From: Tetranychus cinnabarinus
Lineage: Eukaryota; Arthropoda; Arachnida; Trombidiformes; Tetranychidae
DNA length: 64,000 nt
Direction: 5' to 3'
NCBI GenBank assembly: GCA_022266195.1
Contig: WHVY01000003.1
Span: 7,192,001-7,256,000 of the forward strand
Shown here in pieces: positions 25,301 to 40,300 of this stretch; position 1 is the first letter of the stretch, and every line of letters begins with the position of its first letter. The notes under the pieces were generated by a model, which ran no database searches, was not told where the DNA came from, and saw only the letters and a list, made by a program, of their open reading frames with translations. The position numbers and the translations under genes were made by a program.

Positions 25301-28300
25301 AACTTTTTTCCCCGTTTTAAGCCATACCTCGACTCATCAGATAATAAAAATCTGTTAAGTGACAGAGATGTCAAAACTTTCAAATAACCTTCAAATGAAC
25401 TCTAATGTCAAATTTATACGGAAATACGTTGAAATTTTATCCAGCGAATTCTACTAATCTTATTTATTCTGTACGCCTGTTGGAATGCCGTAGCAAAACC
25501 CACAAAAAGTTTATGCTACAGAATTCAGTTTTGAACCATGAGCCGTCTCAGATTAAAGAAGCATAAATACAAACGCTCAAGGTCATTCAAGGTCATTGAT
25601 TTTATCGTCATCGTACTGACATTGGCGGTAAAGGTGAAGATTCTATCGTATAATTACCGAGCAATTCTTTTTTGTTTCACGCCTGTTCGCAGGTATAAAT
25701 CACGAAGGGTTAATGCTACAGACCTCAGATTTGCTCTGTGAGCTCTCGCCGCTTGACAAACCAAAAATTGAACGATCAAGGTCATTCAAGGTCAAAACCA
25801 TTAGATGACCTCTAATTGACACAGCTCTTATAATTACTAAAGTTATGATTATTATTATACATTATTGTAGTAAAAGATGGAAAGGTTTAATTTGCTGAAA
25901 GACTGCGCAATGTTAATTATCCAGTAGGTTAGCTAAATTAAGTAGATGTTTTTTACAATTCAATGAGGAGAATAGCAATTAACACATAAATTTTAATTTA
26001 GACAATTGCGAGAATGACAATCAGGCTATTCAGCTGGCAATACCCCACTCTATGAAGCTGGCCGACCTCAGAAGATTTTACTACAGAATGGTTTCCTAAT
26101 CTTAAGGTTAGTCCAATCGTAAAGGTATTCCAAGGCACTAAAGGCTCCATCAAGGTCATCCAAGGTCAAATTATTATTTGACCTTTTATTAACACAGCTC
26201 TTAGTCCATCAGTCTAAAAGTATCAAAAATTTCTTAATTACCTAATAATTGACCATAGAAGTTGTTAAATCTCAATATAATAAAATTTATCGATAAGAAC
26301 TAACCAATTTTTCTCATTCAACATCTAGAGCTCAATTGCACAATCATTTCTCAATTGGATTGAACTCGGATGTATCTGTATCGAGATTGAATGTGTGCTA
26401 AATCTGTACACCATAGCTGACTATTTCGTTATAAGTGATTTGCCTGATGAATATGTTAAACATTTTCATTCTATGTACATTTATATTTGTTTTATTTAAG
26501 CATCTAATGAATGCTCTTGTTGTGCAATAAAAAGTACATGTTTTTTGGTTCAAAATTTTACAATTGAAAAAATTTGCAACTTGTGACAAACATCAACCAT
26601 TGGAGAAACATCTGAAATGGTGGAAATGATGAAAAGTTTTGCATAGCAAATCTTGTCATTCAAAATTAACCGGATCTCAGCATGATATTCAGTAGAAAGT
26701 CTAGTAAAGAAATGGATTAGCTTGGAACTTTGCAAAATCAATTTTTCCACTTTTATTTCAACTTTTCAAAGTAAACGAAAACAAGTAAACCTTGCTCTTT
26801 TCAACAGATTTTTGATTAAATTTTTAATCTAAATTTGTAATTACAATTTAATTGTAGTTGGTCATTAAACTTCATCTCTATTTGACTAACTTTATTTACT
26901 TTAGCAATTCATTTTGCTCGAAGCAAGTTTCCTTGTTCAATTGAAGAGCAAATAAATTTGGTTAATGTTGATTGTCACATTGAACCTGAATTATAATCGA
27001 TTGAACAGTTTTTACAAACAATCAAAGAAAAAGGTACGAAAGAAGCGGCAATTCAGGTCAAACTAATTGTTCAATAACAATGCAATTAATATGAATTTCT
27101 TTTCTTTTCTTTGATTACCAATTGAATGGAAAACAATGACAGATAATGATATTAATCATATGAATAGAATACTTAATCTCTTCTTGTTTTCATCATTTCA
27201 TTCTTTTACGCTTTTCTCCTTCATTAACAGAATTAAACTTAATTTACTCTTTAATCATGATAATTGTATTGAGCTCAAGGCATTCTTGCCTTCAATGGTA
27301 ATGATTTTTTTTCTTATTCATTTCCGGACTTGAGATGATTCTTGAATGGTTCAACACTTATGAGAATCTGTGATGAGAGACATTTTTTTCTTCTCTCTTT
27401 CGCTTTCCTTTCTTCTTCTCATAACTGAAGAATAACAAAATTGCATTGATTCATCTTTATCTTCATCATCTGCTTTTCTCTCTCCATCATTCAACTCTAC
27501 TTTTATACCAATTATTATGAGATAACAAATAATGTAATGACATAGAAATGAAATGAACAGATAAAAGAATAGAGATAATGAACGTTTTCATTTCTTTTGT
27601 AAATTCAAAGAGATTGATCAGAAAAGGAGAAAAAGGAAAACAGTAGATTAATTAATGGTCAGACAAAAGTTAATATTGATCAAACCAGTAATCATTGGAA
27701 GGAGAAGGAAACAATTCACTATAATTTGATATCAGTTTCGTTTCGAAACGAAAACAATTGAATCAAAATAATGTGCAAATTTCATGGTTTGCTAAATGGT
27801 TTCGGTGAGTCCACAATTAGCTAAAGAGAATCTAAAACAATTTCCGTTTTCCATCAGAAAAAAATCCAAAAATAAATGAATTCCCGAAATCGCTGTCCGA
27901 TTGTTGTTCAATTTTTTTCGATGAAAGCAATTTTTGACTTTGAGAATTTAGAACTTTTGAAGTCGAAAAAATTTCGAGTTGATTCATTTGTCAGTTTAAT
28001 GCTGAAAAGATAAATGTAGAAACATGTTGAACTTCATTTTGAATAACAAATGGTTTACACGACAAATGCATCATCCAAGGTTTGCTGATGACTTGCGAAT
28101 CGTCAACAAAAGAACATATGAAAAGGTTGAAAGCGCAAAGAAAAAAGTCGAAAATGACTTTTTTCTCTATTCGCTTGTTATCATAAGAGTAATGATAATG
28201 ATTATTATAGTTGAATAATTTTTTGTTCCTTCTAATATTCCACTCAATTGTTATCACATTCGTTATGAATATTAATTTGGTGTTTCTCTTGTAACTGTTT

Positions 28301-31300
28301 TTGCAGTTGATTGTTTAACTCTTTTTTTTATGCTCATTAAGGTACTGAGAAAAGCGGGAAAAGAAAAGAAGCCAAGAATTGGATTCACCAAAATTGTTAT
28401 CATTTCTTTACCAAGTTGGAGTTTTTTTTCCTTCCCTTTGCCTTTTCATGCTAATTCTTATTAATAAAATTCTGATGAAAACTGTCAGATAGTGAGTAAA
28501 GATGAACACTTTCTTCTAGTCAAAACTCTAAATATGGTTGAAACGATTTTTTCACTTTAGATTTTCTCAGAACTTTTCTCTATTGATATTAAAACATTTC
28601 AGATTTACATAATCTTTAGGCTCATGACTATATTCATGTTTGACTTCTTCTTGCAACTGAATGACGAAGATAAAAAGTGTATCAAAATTTTCATCTTTTC
28701 TGCATCAAATCAATTTCTTAGCCATTATGCTAATCAAATTGTCGATTGATTATGAATGGAATTTTAAGTTGTCCATTTGGAACTCGAAAGTTGACTGAAA
28801 TTAATTGTTTTTTTTTGCTTTCCTTTTTTCCTTCTCTTCTCAATCAAAATGTTTACAAAAGATTTCTTGTCAAAAGAATCGAGTAAAGGTGAAAACTTTT
28901 CCAGATTCAACTCTTAAACATGAGGGTAATGGTGGTGATGTTGATATAATGGATTTCAAGTGAAGAAATGAAAAGAGTTGATTCTTTTGTTCAAAGAATA
29001 TAAAAGTTCTGTAATCTTTATGTAAATCTGTGAAATTGTGCCTAAAGGAATGATAACAAGTTACCTTGAGTTTCCAATGTAAAACAACATTCAATAAATA
29101 AACAAATTCTCTGGTAAACACACAATGGAACAAGTTTTTTTCTCCTTTTTTCTCATTCATTTTATTCTGACAACTTTTAAGATGATTTATTTTTATAAAC
29201 TTTTCACAGATTTTCGATTTTCTTTATTCTTTTCATCTTGATGTTCACTCATTTTCCGGGTTCAAAAGGGTTACCAGCAAGAACATGAAGAAATGTGTTA
29301 ACTTCTTAAGAAGTGTTCACACTCTTTACCTTTTCACATGATGATGGAATTGAGCTCAGCTTTTCAATTGAAATGCAAGTAAAGAGAAGTTGCATGAAAT
29401 TTTGAAGAAATGAGAATCCATGGGTTTGAGTGGAACAAGGAAAATGGCTTGTAAAGTTATGAATATCATTATTTGTTTCAATGGTGAAATTGAGTGGAGA
29501 CAAAGTGAGAGAGGGAAGAGAAAAAGTTCAATATTTACTCTTTTTTTCTTCTTCTCTTGTTCAAATGACAATGATGCGAGATGAAAAATGAAAAGTTAAA
29601 AGTCACTTTTAGTGTTTGGGTTAACATAAAAAAGAGTTGAACTGCAATTATCACAGAAAAATGAACTTAATCTCAGCTTATGTCACTTGAATTGTAAATT
29701 ATTTTCAAATTGTGTTTCAAAAAGAATCACTGACTCAATATTAACCATTCCCAAAAGGCTTTTGATGGAGAAGTGAAAAAATTTAATAACATTTAAATTT
29801 GCCAGAAGAGTTGTGAAAAGAAGTAGAATTAATGAGAGAATTGAAATTGCTTTTTTTGCTGGAAAATTTGATGAATTTCACCGAAATATTAACTTCTTTA
29901 GACCAAAAGGCAAATAAAAAGGTCTATGGAAATTTGCATATCTTTAGCTTCAATTTTCGCTGAGCGAAAGCAAAGAAAATTCTTAACACTTAACTTCCAA
30001 TCCAGACAAAAATTTCAATCCTATTTATCTAGCCAGTAAGTGAGCCACTTCTTCATAAATCGAACTACATTATTCGATCAGCAACGAATTTTTTTTTCTA
30101 AAAAAAGTTCATTAAGAGTAACTAAGTTTTGATGAAGTCTGTGAATAGTGACCGAAATTTTAAGTCTCGAATGCTACTACTCATAAAAAGCGAAATTCTG
30201 CTCACATTCCCGTCTAGATGAAAGAGAGTCACATCGAATGGCATTTTGAGATCAATTTTGTGAGTCTATTCATTATTATACCAATATCATCGCTGATCGG
30301 TCGAAAATAGATTTTCTCAGTTAGATTCGAGTTTTGAGTCTAACTGTTGATACTCTTTTGGAATGCGTTTATTTGGTTTTCACTTTTCTCACTTTTAGTT
30401 GCTGTGCAATTGACTAAACTAGATTTTGATTGTAAATACTTGAAAAGTTTACCAGTGAATGACACAATTTTGAATGGATATTTGATGAAATTGGAAGGAA
30501 AGTCAATGAAGAAAAAGTAAAACTTGGAGAGAGTAGAGAATACGAAATACCAATAAAATAGATTTGAATAAGTTGTGTGCTTGGATTGCTTGGGAAGGAA
30601 TTTTCCTTTTCTTCATTTTCTCTCAATTTTTGCCAGAAAAATGAAATGCATGTAGAGTAAGGAGTAAAGGGCGAAAGAAGAAGAAGAATAAAGAATAGAA
30701 GAAAAGAAATAAGCGTGAAAATCATCAGCAAACAGAAGCATAAAGTTAAGAATATGAGAATGAAAATGAAAATAAAGATAAAGATGAGGAAGATAGGGAA
30801 GAAGAAGAAGAAGAAGAAAAACCTTTGGAAGACTGTTTTCACGGCACAATAGTTCTTAAGTTTATTGGTTTATACATTTTCTGTTGTTTGGGAATCGATT
30901 GAAGGCTGAACTTGTTCATCGTTTTTACCCACCAAACTTCATCTCTCACCATCGTTCCTTTACCCCTTTCTCTCATCATTATCTTCTTCTTCTTCTTCAG
31001 CCTCATTTTACAGACACAAACAGAACATATTTAAGCTATTAATATACAGAATAAGGTGAAATCTTTCAACATTATTCATTTTACTGCAAAAAATACTTCA
31101 ACTTTCAACTTTGCAAAGTCAATTGTGGAAACTCTTTTTTTCCCTTCTCTCTTTATTTAACCTTTTTTTTCATCACAGCAATTTGTTGAAAGAATTATTA
31201 TTGTACAATAATATTATTCTTATTCCCATTGAACGTAATAACGTTAATAACGATAATAATTTTCTCCAAGTTTACAGATATAAATATAGATATTCAGTTG

Positions 31301-34300
31301 TAATGGATAAATCTCTTGAGAATGAATCATGAATCTGAGCGTAAAGTTGTACTAAAAGAGCATTAAAATATGATTACAATGTAATTGAAATACAAAGTTG
31401 AAAGAAGGAAAAGAATTGAAAATTTTTATTCTTCAACTGGAAACTTTTAACCTTTCCAAATATCATTGCCATTCCAAATCAAGGTTTCATCATGATTCAA
31501 TGTCAATGTTGTCCTTTCAATTGATTTGTGAGTTTGGAAGAGAGAAAACTCTTTTTGATTCTTTTCCATGTTTTATCTGTTTCAATGTCATTCGTCTTGT
31601 GTCTGATTTGGAACTTTTGTTTCATTTAGAATTTTCCGTTTTTTCTCTCTGCTCATAATATACTTTTGTTTTCCATGAATGAACAAAGTGGATCCATGGA
31701 TGAACAACTCATTCCAGTTATGTTTCCGGGTAACCAGGAAATGCTTAGAAATATATATCGGAAATGCAGAGAATGCAAATAAAGTTTTGGATGCAAAAAA
31801 GAAAAGTATTAATATGAAGGAAACATACGTAGACAGTGGATGATTGGATGATGCTGGGAGTGAAAAAAGAGAATCCCGATGATGATGAGAATGGAAACAA
31901 TGGGAAAGACAAAAGGGTTGAAAGATGGTGATGAGGGAAGAAAAAATTATGAAGGAAAAGAGAAACAACTGATAACCTTTTATGGATCATGATTTATTTG
32001 ACTTTATTTCTTCTTCTCATTTGATTATTGTTGTTGCCTTGTTGATAAACATTTGCCTTTTTTGACACTTTTTTCTCGTTCCCTTGCAATGACATTTAAT
32101 CGATCCAGATGTAACAAAGGTTAAACATGAAAACGAAAGAAAAGGTCAAAATGAATGTCGGAAGAAGGAAACAAGTTTCCATGTAAATATTTTCATGTAA
32201 CATGGAAACTTTGACTTCGAATTGACTTGATTGACAAAGCCAAATGATTCCAGTCGGGACGTTAATTGCACTTCACCTGAACTTGAACAGTGTTTATTAA
32301 TTTTTTCACTTTGTCTTATTTATTCCAATTCATTTCTGCCATCTAATTGAAGTTATGATTATTAATTTTAACCGAAGTTGAAATTGATTTATGAAGCTTT
32401 TTTATGAACAATTTGTCTTGAATTCGATCTTTGAAAAGTTGGAAAAATTCGTTTCTTCAAATTTTTCGTCAATGAAAAGATCAAAATTTTTAGTCTTTTC
32501 GGTGAAACCATTTGGTGAGTTTCTCACTCCAAGTTTTTTTTGTAGGAAATGGATATTCATCAATATTGTAATTATTCATTGTTTTGAAGTTTACTTTTTT
32601 TCTTGTTTACAGAATCGTTCATTGAACATTTCAATTTTTTGTATTTTCTTCAGAATGATTATAAGATTATGAGAATCATCAAGGCTCATGTATAAGCATA
32701 TAGAAAAGGAAAAAATTGTAAAACAAAATGCATTTTCTGGTTAAATTAGAGGTTAATACTCATAATTTAGTTATGATGGTTTGATAATAAACAAAAAGAA
32801 AGCGAACAAAAAACAGAAATTATGAAGCAAAGAGTAAAAAATGGTAAACCAAAATTTTTCATTTTCTTGCTGGTATAACATTAAATCCGTATTAGTGAAC
32901 AGATGAAAAAGGGTTGAAGAGCAATAAACTTGGGAGAAGCAAAAAAGTTTAAAATCATATTTTTCATTTCATTCAATTTCAAACTTTCAAATCGTTTCCC
33001 TTTAAATGATCAAACTCTTTTACCTAAACCAAAGTCAAAATGGGAAAACAAAAGGTTATGAAGAGCAAAGAGCTAGAAGCAGCAGCAAAAAAACAATGAA
33101 GATAATGTTGAGAGAAAAGTTATTTAAAATTTAATTTTGTATCCATTAAAATTCAATGGAATCATTTGTTGCAAGCAAGTCAAGATGCGTGAAAAGGAAT
33201 GAGCTAATCATAATTGGTTATATTGTGTTTCATATTTGCATTTCAAAGCAAAAAAAGAATAAGAAAAAATTTGAAAAATGGAAAATGAAAAGTCGACAAA
33301 AAATGTTTAACCTTTTCTTTCATGTAAATGGTCAAGTTGGTGATTCCGTTCACATTGTATTTACCTTTTTCCTGGCTTGACATTTAGTCGCAATTACTTG
33401 TCCAATGTTAATGTTCAAATCTCTTCACGTTTACTCAACACTTTTTGTTGTAACATTGAAGGGAAAAAACAGTGGACAATGTTGTCCAGCAACTGTGAGA
33501 ATAGCAATGATAAACTATTTCATTTTGTGTATTTACACTTTTCTTGTTTCCGTCTTTTTTTTGCTCAACTCAATTGAAGTCATCATGCAACAAAAGAGAA
33601 GCATAAAAGGTTATAACAATAATCATGATGATTATTGTTATTACTTTGCCATCTTCATCAACATCATTATTAATGACACCATCATCATCACCATTATCAT
33701 CAAAATTTACTGTAAATGATAACTTTTAGTCTCTCACCTGGACAAGCCTTTATCAAGTATCTTTAACTGGGATTGATAAAGATTCAGGGAAAACTAGGAG
33801 AAGGAAAAAATCATTTGTTGTAATAAAATGAAAACATGAGTGGAAAACGATTGTCTTTATTGCAGCATTTCATTCAGGTTAATCATCATGTTAATAACCA
33901 GCCAAGTCATTCAGAGTAAATAATGATTCGTATTCACAGGTCTTTCACAGATTAATCCAGTTAGGGTTGTTCATTTACAGTAAAATGTTTACATCTTGTT
34001 TCTTAAAAAATTAATGTCAACTTCCACTGCTTACAACTAGCAAGTTATAATCAAACCAAGTCTTGCAAGAGATTGACTCTTCTCTGGATATTTCATAATA
34101 GTGGACGGTTAGTGCACTCAGTGTATGAGTACATAGTATTTATGCATCGTTCAGTTGATAAATACACTTTTAGACGAATTCGCCTATCTTTCTTACGGTA
34201 TCCGTCATGAAAATGTACCAAATATCGACGATCTAGAAAAACTTGACCTCTCAGAAAGTAAATATTTAAAACCGTGAACCATACTGAGGTAAAATAACTG

Positions 34301-37300
34301 GGTGAACCTGAATGCCCTTGGAATCTGGATTTACGGTTCTGTCGTATCATTAATCAAAATTTCAGAATATATAAAGATCAGACTTCTGTTTTGAAAGATA
34401 TCAGCACAAACGTGAAGTGATCAAACGAAAAGTTCATACAAATTTTAAAAAGAAAATCACTACAAAGAATCGTATTTTAAGAATTTTATTATTGAAGTAA
34501 GATCATTTGAGAGTCACAAATCTAACGATCGTAAACTTAAAAACTGCCCCGATTGAGATCTCACTCATGGTTTTTATGGGAGAGCTCATCGTGGCCTTCT
34601 ATTGTCTTGTGGCCATATGTTTGAGAAAAACAAAAGGATTAGGAAATGGTTAATCTGGAGGGGTAAAGAAAGATAGTTAATCTGTTCACAGAGTTTTATG
34701 CTGAGAGCTCGTGTTGCGAGCTAATTAGGAACGCTCTTTAGGGATTGCTCTTTATGGAGGGCTCATTATAAGCTCGAAAATTCTATTTATTTTTGAAAAG
34801 GTATGGCTACCACATTCCGCCTTACTTAGAGTTTTCCCTCCTAGGACAATGAGGTCTGCAGTTTCGTATATGGGCGAAATGGTCTTTTCCGTCATTCTCA
34901 TAGACTATAGTCTTCTGACATCTATGTCTTTTATCTGCTTTATTTTGAACAAAAAGTTAACACAAATTTTGAAAAGAAAATCACTACAAAGAATTGTATT
35001 TTAAAAATTTTATTATTGAAGTAAGATCAGTTGAAAGTCACAAATCTAACCATCGTGAACTTTAAAACTGTCCCGATTGAGATCTCACTTATGGTTTTTA
35101 TGGGAGAGCTCAACGTGGCCTTCTATTGTCTTGTGGCCATATTTTTGAGAATTAGAATTGAGAATTATTGAAGAGTAGTCTATTTAAGAGATACAAATCT
35201 AGCGATCGCGAATTGGAAAATGCCCATATTTAGATCGCAGGCTGGGTTTAATGGGAGTTCTCAACGTGGCCTTCTATTGCCAGATGTTAGAGAAACACTA
35301 AGAAACAGAAAAATTAAATAAAGGTTAATTCGGAAGGTTTAAGAAAGATAGCTGAAAAAAGATTAATTTGACCCTTAACTTGAGAGCTCAATATAAGAGC
35401 TCATTAGGAGCGCTCTTTTGAATCTCAAGTCTGTAGCATCAACCATACCTGAGTTTGTCGGTAAACAGGCGTACAGGATTAAAGAATTTTCCAATATATT
35501 CCAGTGAACCTTGAAGTTATTGTCATTCATCAATAATCATCAGCCCCATCATAATTCCGAATTGAACCTATGCCTGACAGTAGTGATATTACCTTGGTTC
35601 GACCTTTTATATTTTTGGTTGCGATTTCCGCAAGATAACCTTGGATGACTCTGATGGCTTTTTCTCGACAAGTTTTTTTCAATTTGGATTGAATTTATTG
35701 TATTCAGACAAAAAAAGGCGATCAGCATGATCTGCACTGCGCTTGTTGCATTAATAATAATTGTACTTTTGGGGCTTGTATTTTAAGCTCGGTACAATTT
35801 TTGTCTTTTAATTCTTTGTTAAGAACTTTTTGATCGATTGATGCAATTCAAAATTTTGTTGGATATGAAGTAATCATGATATAATATTAATGATTATCAT
35901 GATAATGTTTCTAGTCTTTTTATCGTCTTAAATAAAATAAATAAAACATGGGAAATGTTCGAGTTAAATTATACAAACACTGATAATGATGATGATGATG
36001 ATAAAAATGAAGACTAAAATGGTAAAATCGTAATGATATTGATGATTTGAGATGAAAATAATGATAATTCAAAAGTAGAGTTTATATTGAAAACAAAGGA
36101 GCAAAAAAGTTGAGCACATTGATCCATAAATTGTATGCATATGTGGTTGAAACATGTCATCAATGTTCATAAATCTATCCTAAATAAAAGTAAAAATGAA
36201 TATTTCATGTTAAATTGCTTCTACAACATAATCACAAAGAATGATAATAAGAAAGAGAAAGAATAAAAAATCAATTTTCAATCTTGTCCCACCTTGACCC
36301 TGTCAAGGGTTAAAAAGTGTGGAAATTTTTCGTTTCGTCTTGACAACGCAACGAAATTGGACAATTGAAATGATAATTTCGACTCAAGTGATGCAAAGAT
36401 TTCCAACTGGAAAAGGCATGAAGTCAGTATCATGGCAAAGGGTGAAAGTACAGGAAAAGTGGTTCAACTTTGATCAGCCTTTGAAGGGATCAAAGGGAAT
36501 TGAAGAGCTAAATGGAAAAAGCAGAAAAGATTTCCATGAAAATGCTAATGATTTTCTATTGAACCAAATGGATTAGTTGAATCGTTTATCAAGATTTATG
36601 TCAATCAGATTTATTCTTGAAAATGTAAAATTGAATAATTTAACAATCGTTGAAATTGAAACGTGAAATTTGTTTCTCTTCATAAAGTGTCATTCTTTGC
36701 CAGAAGAAGAAAGTTTAAGGAAAACTTTGCGTCCATTTTTACGCCAAGCTGAATGTGATTGAGTTTTGATGCAATAAAGTAACAGCTTTTAAGTGAGAAA
36801 TGATTATTATCGTTTCATCATTCGGTGATTGTAATAAGTCCAGTCAATAAAGAGCAAAGGGAAATGTCCATATTTACAATGAGAAGCGAAAAGGATTTTA
36901 TCGAGCAATTTTTTGCTCCAACATTTTTGCTCCTTTAATCTTGGCTTCTTTTCTGGTTCCTTTGAAACTGTTAATGAGAAACTGATGCTCTGATAATTTG
37001 ATCATCAAGGAAAAACAGTTTAACGAAACAATCAATATACATTGAGAATAGAGAAGAAGAAGGAAAACATTTATCACCAAACATTGTCAACTCTCTTCAG
37101 TCACTTTTTCGCAACTTTTTTTCTCTCTGCAAACCTTTTGTATTCAGAACTGAGCTTGGAGCTGAAGCAAACGGAGAAAATGGAAATGCTGAGATTCTCG
37201 ACTTCGACTTCAAACTTGGAAGTTTAAACATTTCGTTTTGTCTAAGTCAATGTTGGTCTTGCCTTTGATCTTTATCTTCATCTGATTCGTAGTTAAAGGT

Positions 37301-40300
37301 TGACTTGAAGATCGAAGAGAATCAATGAAGTGATAAAAAAGCAATTATTTAGTTCGAGTTGAAACGAGATTGGCGATAAATATTTCAGCTCTTTTGGTGT
37401 TGGGATCGTGTTTACTTTTGCTTTTATCAAATATTTATTTCAACTTGAATCATTACTTTTCCAAGTTGCAATAAAAGTTTAATTCATTCAAGATTGCCTT
37501 TCAATTCATCACTGACCATTCTTTGACTTTCAATTTATCTTTAAACACACATTTAATCGTGTTTCATCAAACGTTTAATGTAATAAAAAACTGAAATCGA
37601 TTCGAAGCATTTCTCAATTTTTCCCAATCCAACAAAATTTCATTTCGATTTACACTTCACTTTCAATAAATCTGTTGCAATAGAGTTATAGTGTAAAGAG
37701 AAAACTTTTTTTCCTCTTTGCCCATTTTTTATGCTCATTTCGACGGGAAACCTTTTCCCTCGACTTTAACAAGATCATTAGGCTGTTAACACTATCAATC
37801 CTGTTTCCTCTCTTTTTTATGGTCAATTTTGTTGACAAAACTATTTGTTTACTTGGTTAAACGTTATTTGTTGACCAGTGAGTAAATTCACAGGGAATGA
37901 TGATGATAATAATAGCAATAATCATAATATTATTTGTAACCACAAGGAGAAGAGAAAAGTCAAGACAAGTTGAGACAGGCTAAAAACAGTGCAAGATGGA
38001 TGAATTTAGTATCAAAGTGAGAGTGAACAAAAAATGGATAAAAAAGTGAACAAAAAGAGAGAAATGTCCAGAGAGAAAAAGAGGGAAAAAATTGTGATAA
38101 AAAGGCAAAGACGAAAAAGAACGAGAAAAACATGAAAAGTGTGAGTAACAAATGATTGTTGAAAATTTGCTGACTTTGCAAGATCAATTTCGTTTTCACA
38201 TGATGGTCAGAGAATGAAAGTTTTGTGACCATTGGAAGGCAGCCAAAAAAGGTTTACCTTACTTAAGGGAGTTTCAATGGTCAGTGATTTGGATTTCATT
38301 GAAACAACTTTCAATCGAACAAAAAAGTTCAGCAAAAAAACAAAAACATTTCCAACTTTTGCTTAAACTTGCAACGAATACAGAAAAGAGCAAATTTTTG
38401 CAACATTTCCAGTTTTGACTTGTAAAAGTTTATCGAAATTCCCGAGCAAAGGTCGGAACCAAACGCACAAACTGATCAAAATTCAAAAGTATTTAAAGAA
38501 AAGTCTTTTTTACATTTTCTCATCAAATTTTTCTCCATGAAAAGACATAATTTAAATGAATCGAACGCGCATTTTTCGCACATAATTTCGTCCAAAAGTT
38601 GATTAAAGTTGAAGATGAAGTTAATCAAACTTGGAATAAATGATTTGCTGGTGAATTTTGGAGAAGTGATGAAAAGTTGAAGAATGAGAATTTTGGTGAA
38701 ACCAGAAAGTTGGTAAAGATGAACAAGATTTACTTTTTTTGTGCAAATTTTTTCTCTTCTCTGAATCTTCATTATGGTTGAAAGGGAATGTTCAACATTG
38801 AACCATTATCTTCTGTAAACTTTTGGTAAATGATGTTTCTGTTCATCGAATGATATTTTATCCATGAAAATGTATTGAAAATTTTTGACCCTTTCCTAGC
38901 TTTTTCTTTTCTTCTTCCCTTATCATCACTTTTGGATCATCATCATGATAACTTTTATTCACAATTTTTTTCTCTTTTTTCGATCTTCTCTTTTCAAGGT
39001 AAGAATTTTCTCTGTTGAAAAGAATAAAAGTGAATATTTTTGCCTTTTCCTTTGACTGATTGTTTATCCAATGGCTTAACGCAACTTTCATTTTGAAGGA
39101 AAAGAAAAGTTTTCTGTTGAAAAAGTTGAAAATAAAGCTCAATCATTATTCATTTTTATCATTCATCTAAAGACAATGAAAGCAAGTCAACAGTTTGATC
39201 AAGTAATGATTCTTGTCGACCATTTATACATCAAGAATGAAAATATCATTCAACATTGAAAAACCATTTGACGAGCCAAAAACGAAAAGAAAATGTTCAA
39301 CATTCAAAACATCAGTTTAAACAATTATCATGTTTAATTTGCTCAATGTGAACATTTTTAGGTGAAAAATGATTAATCACTTGGATAGAGTAAATTATTT
39401 CTTCTTTTTCTTGCTGCAACTTTTTCGCACCAAGCTTGACATTAAATAATATTGATGATTCATTTGAATCGAGAGAATCATTTTGTTCGTAAACTTTTTT
39501 TTCTATTCTTTGATAAAAATCTAAATAGTTTGAATTATCTGAAAGAGTAAAAAGATTGTCCTTTCAAGTTTGCTCACTCAACCAGTTTTATCTGATGGTT
39601 CAACGTTTCCAGTTGAACATGTTCAACATTCATTTTTACTTTACACTGAAAAGACAATGAAACAAGAGGAAAAGGTTAAATTGATTATTCTCCATAGATT
39701 ACTGTTGGTTTAATTTGTGATAAAAAATCAATTTAATAAACATTCGCGTTTAATGGTTCATTGATCTGCATCTGCTGGTTTCCCTTAAGAGTTCAATAAT
39801 TGTTGACACGTACCATCGAGATCAAGGGTTCAGTTGTGTTGAATGGCTCATCAGCATCATGATTAGTTTTGTTCATTAAACTTTCAGACGACCCATAATA
39901 TAGTGTCTTCTAGGGCTGGCAAAAAAAAGATTGACATCAAGATGAATAGTTTAAAGGTCGTCTTCTAGAAGCTCATGCAGCAGCACTTGAGTCACTTCGA
40001 GTACTATGAGTGTTTGATGAGAACTGATGTCTCGAGAAATTACTTCAATATGTTCATCTCCTGTATACATTATTAGTGCATTGATATGGAAATAGACTGG
40101 GAAGGGACAGGGAGTGATGCTAGGAGTGTAACTGGGAGTGAAATTCGGAGTGAAGCAGGGATTGTGGCTGGGAGTAAATAATATCAAACTGGGAGTTCGC
40201 TTGGTTGGGAGCTGGAATAAGAAATAAGCCAATGACTGACATGAAACTGCCGAACCTTGCAAGTGAACAGAGAGACGGAATTCTGATTCCAAAGTCTTTA

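Noticed and set aside
28024..28218. Frame containing FADDL, reminiscent of the reverse-transcriptase Y/FADD box
   Set aside because: No other reverse-transcriptase motif surrounds it, the frame is only 64 residues, and the remainder is low-complexity. A chance match.
30414..30842. 142-residue Phe/Ile-rich minus-strand frame resembling several membrane helices
   Set aside because: It is the complement of a GAA/AAG-rich tract, so the hydrophobic run follows from base composition.
32174..32210. 11-bp inverted repeat AGTTTCCATGT...ACATGGAAACT
   Set aside because: A short hairpin without TA targets, flanking repeats or a U-run; expected by chance in this much AT-rich DNA.
34093..34350. 85-residue minus-strand frame with many charged residues
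   Set aside because: It sits beside the repeat block and matches no transposase or known protein; most likely repeat-derived chance coding.
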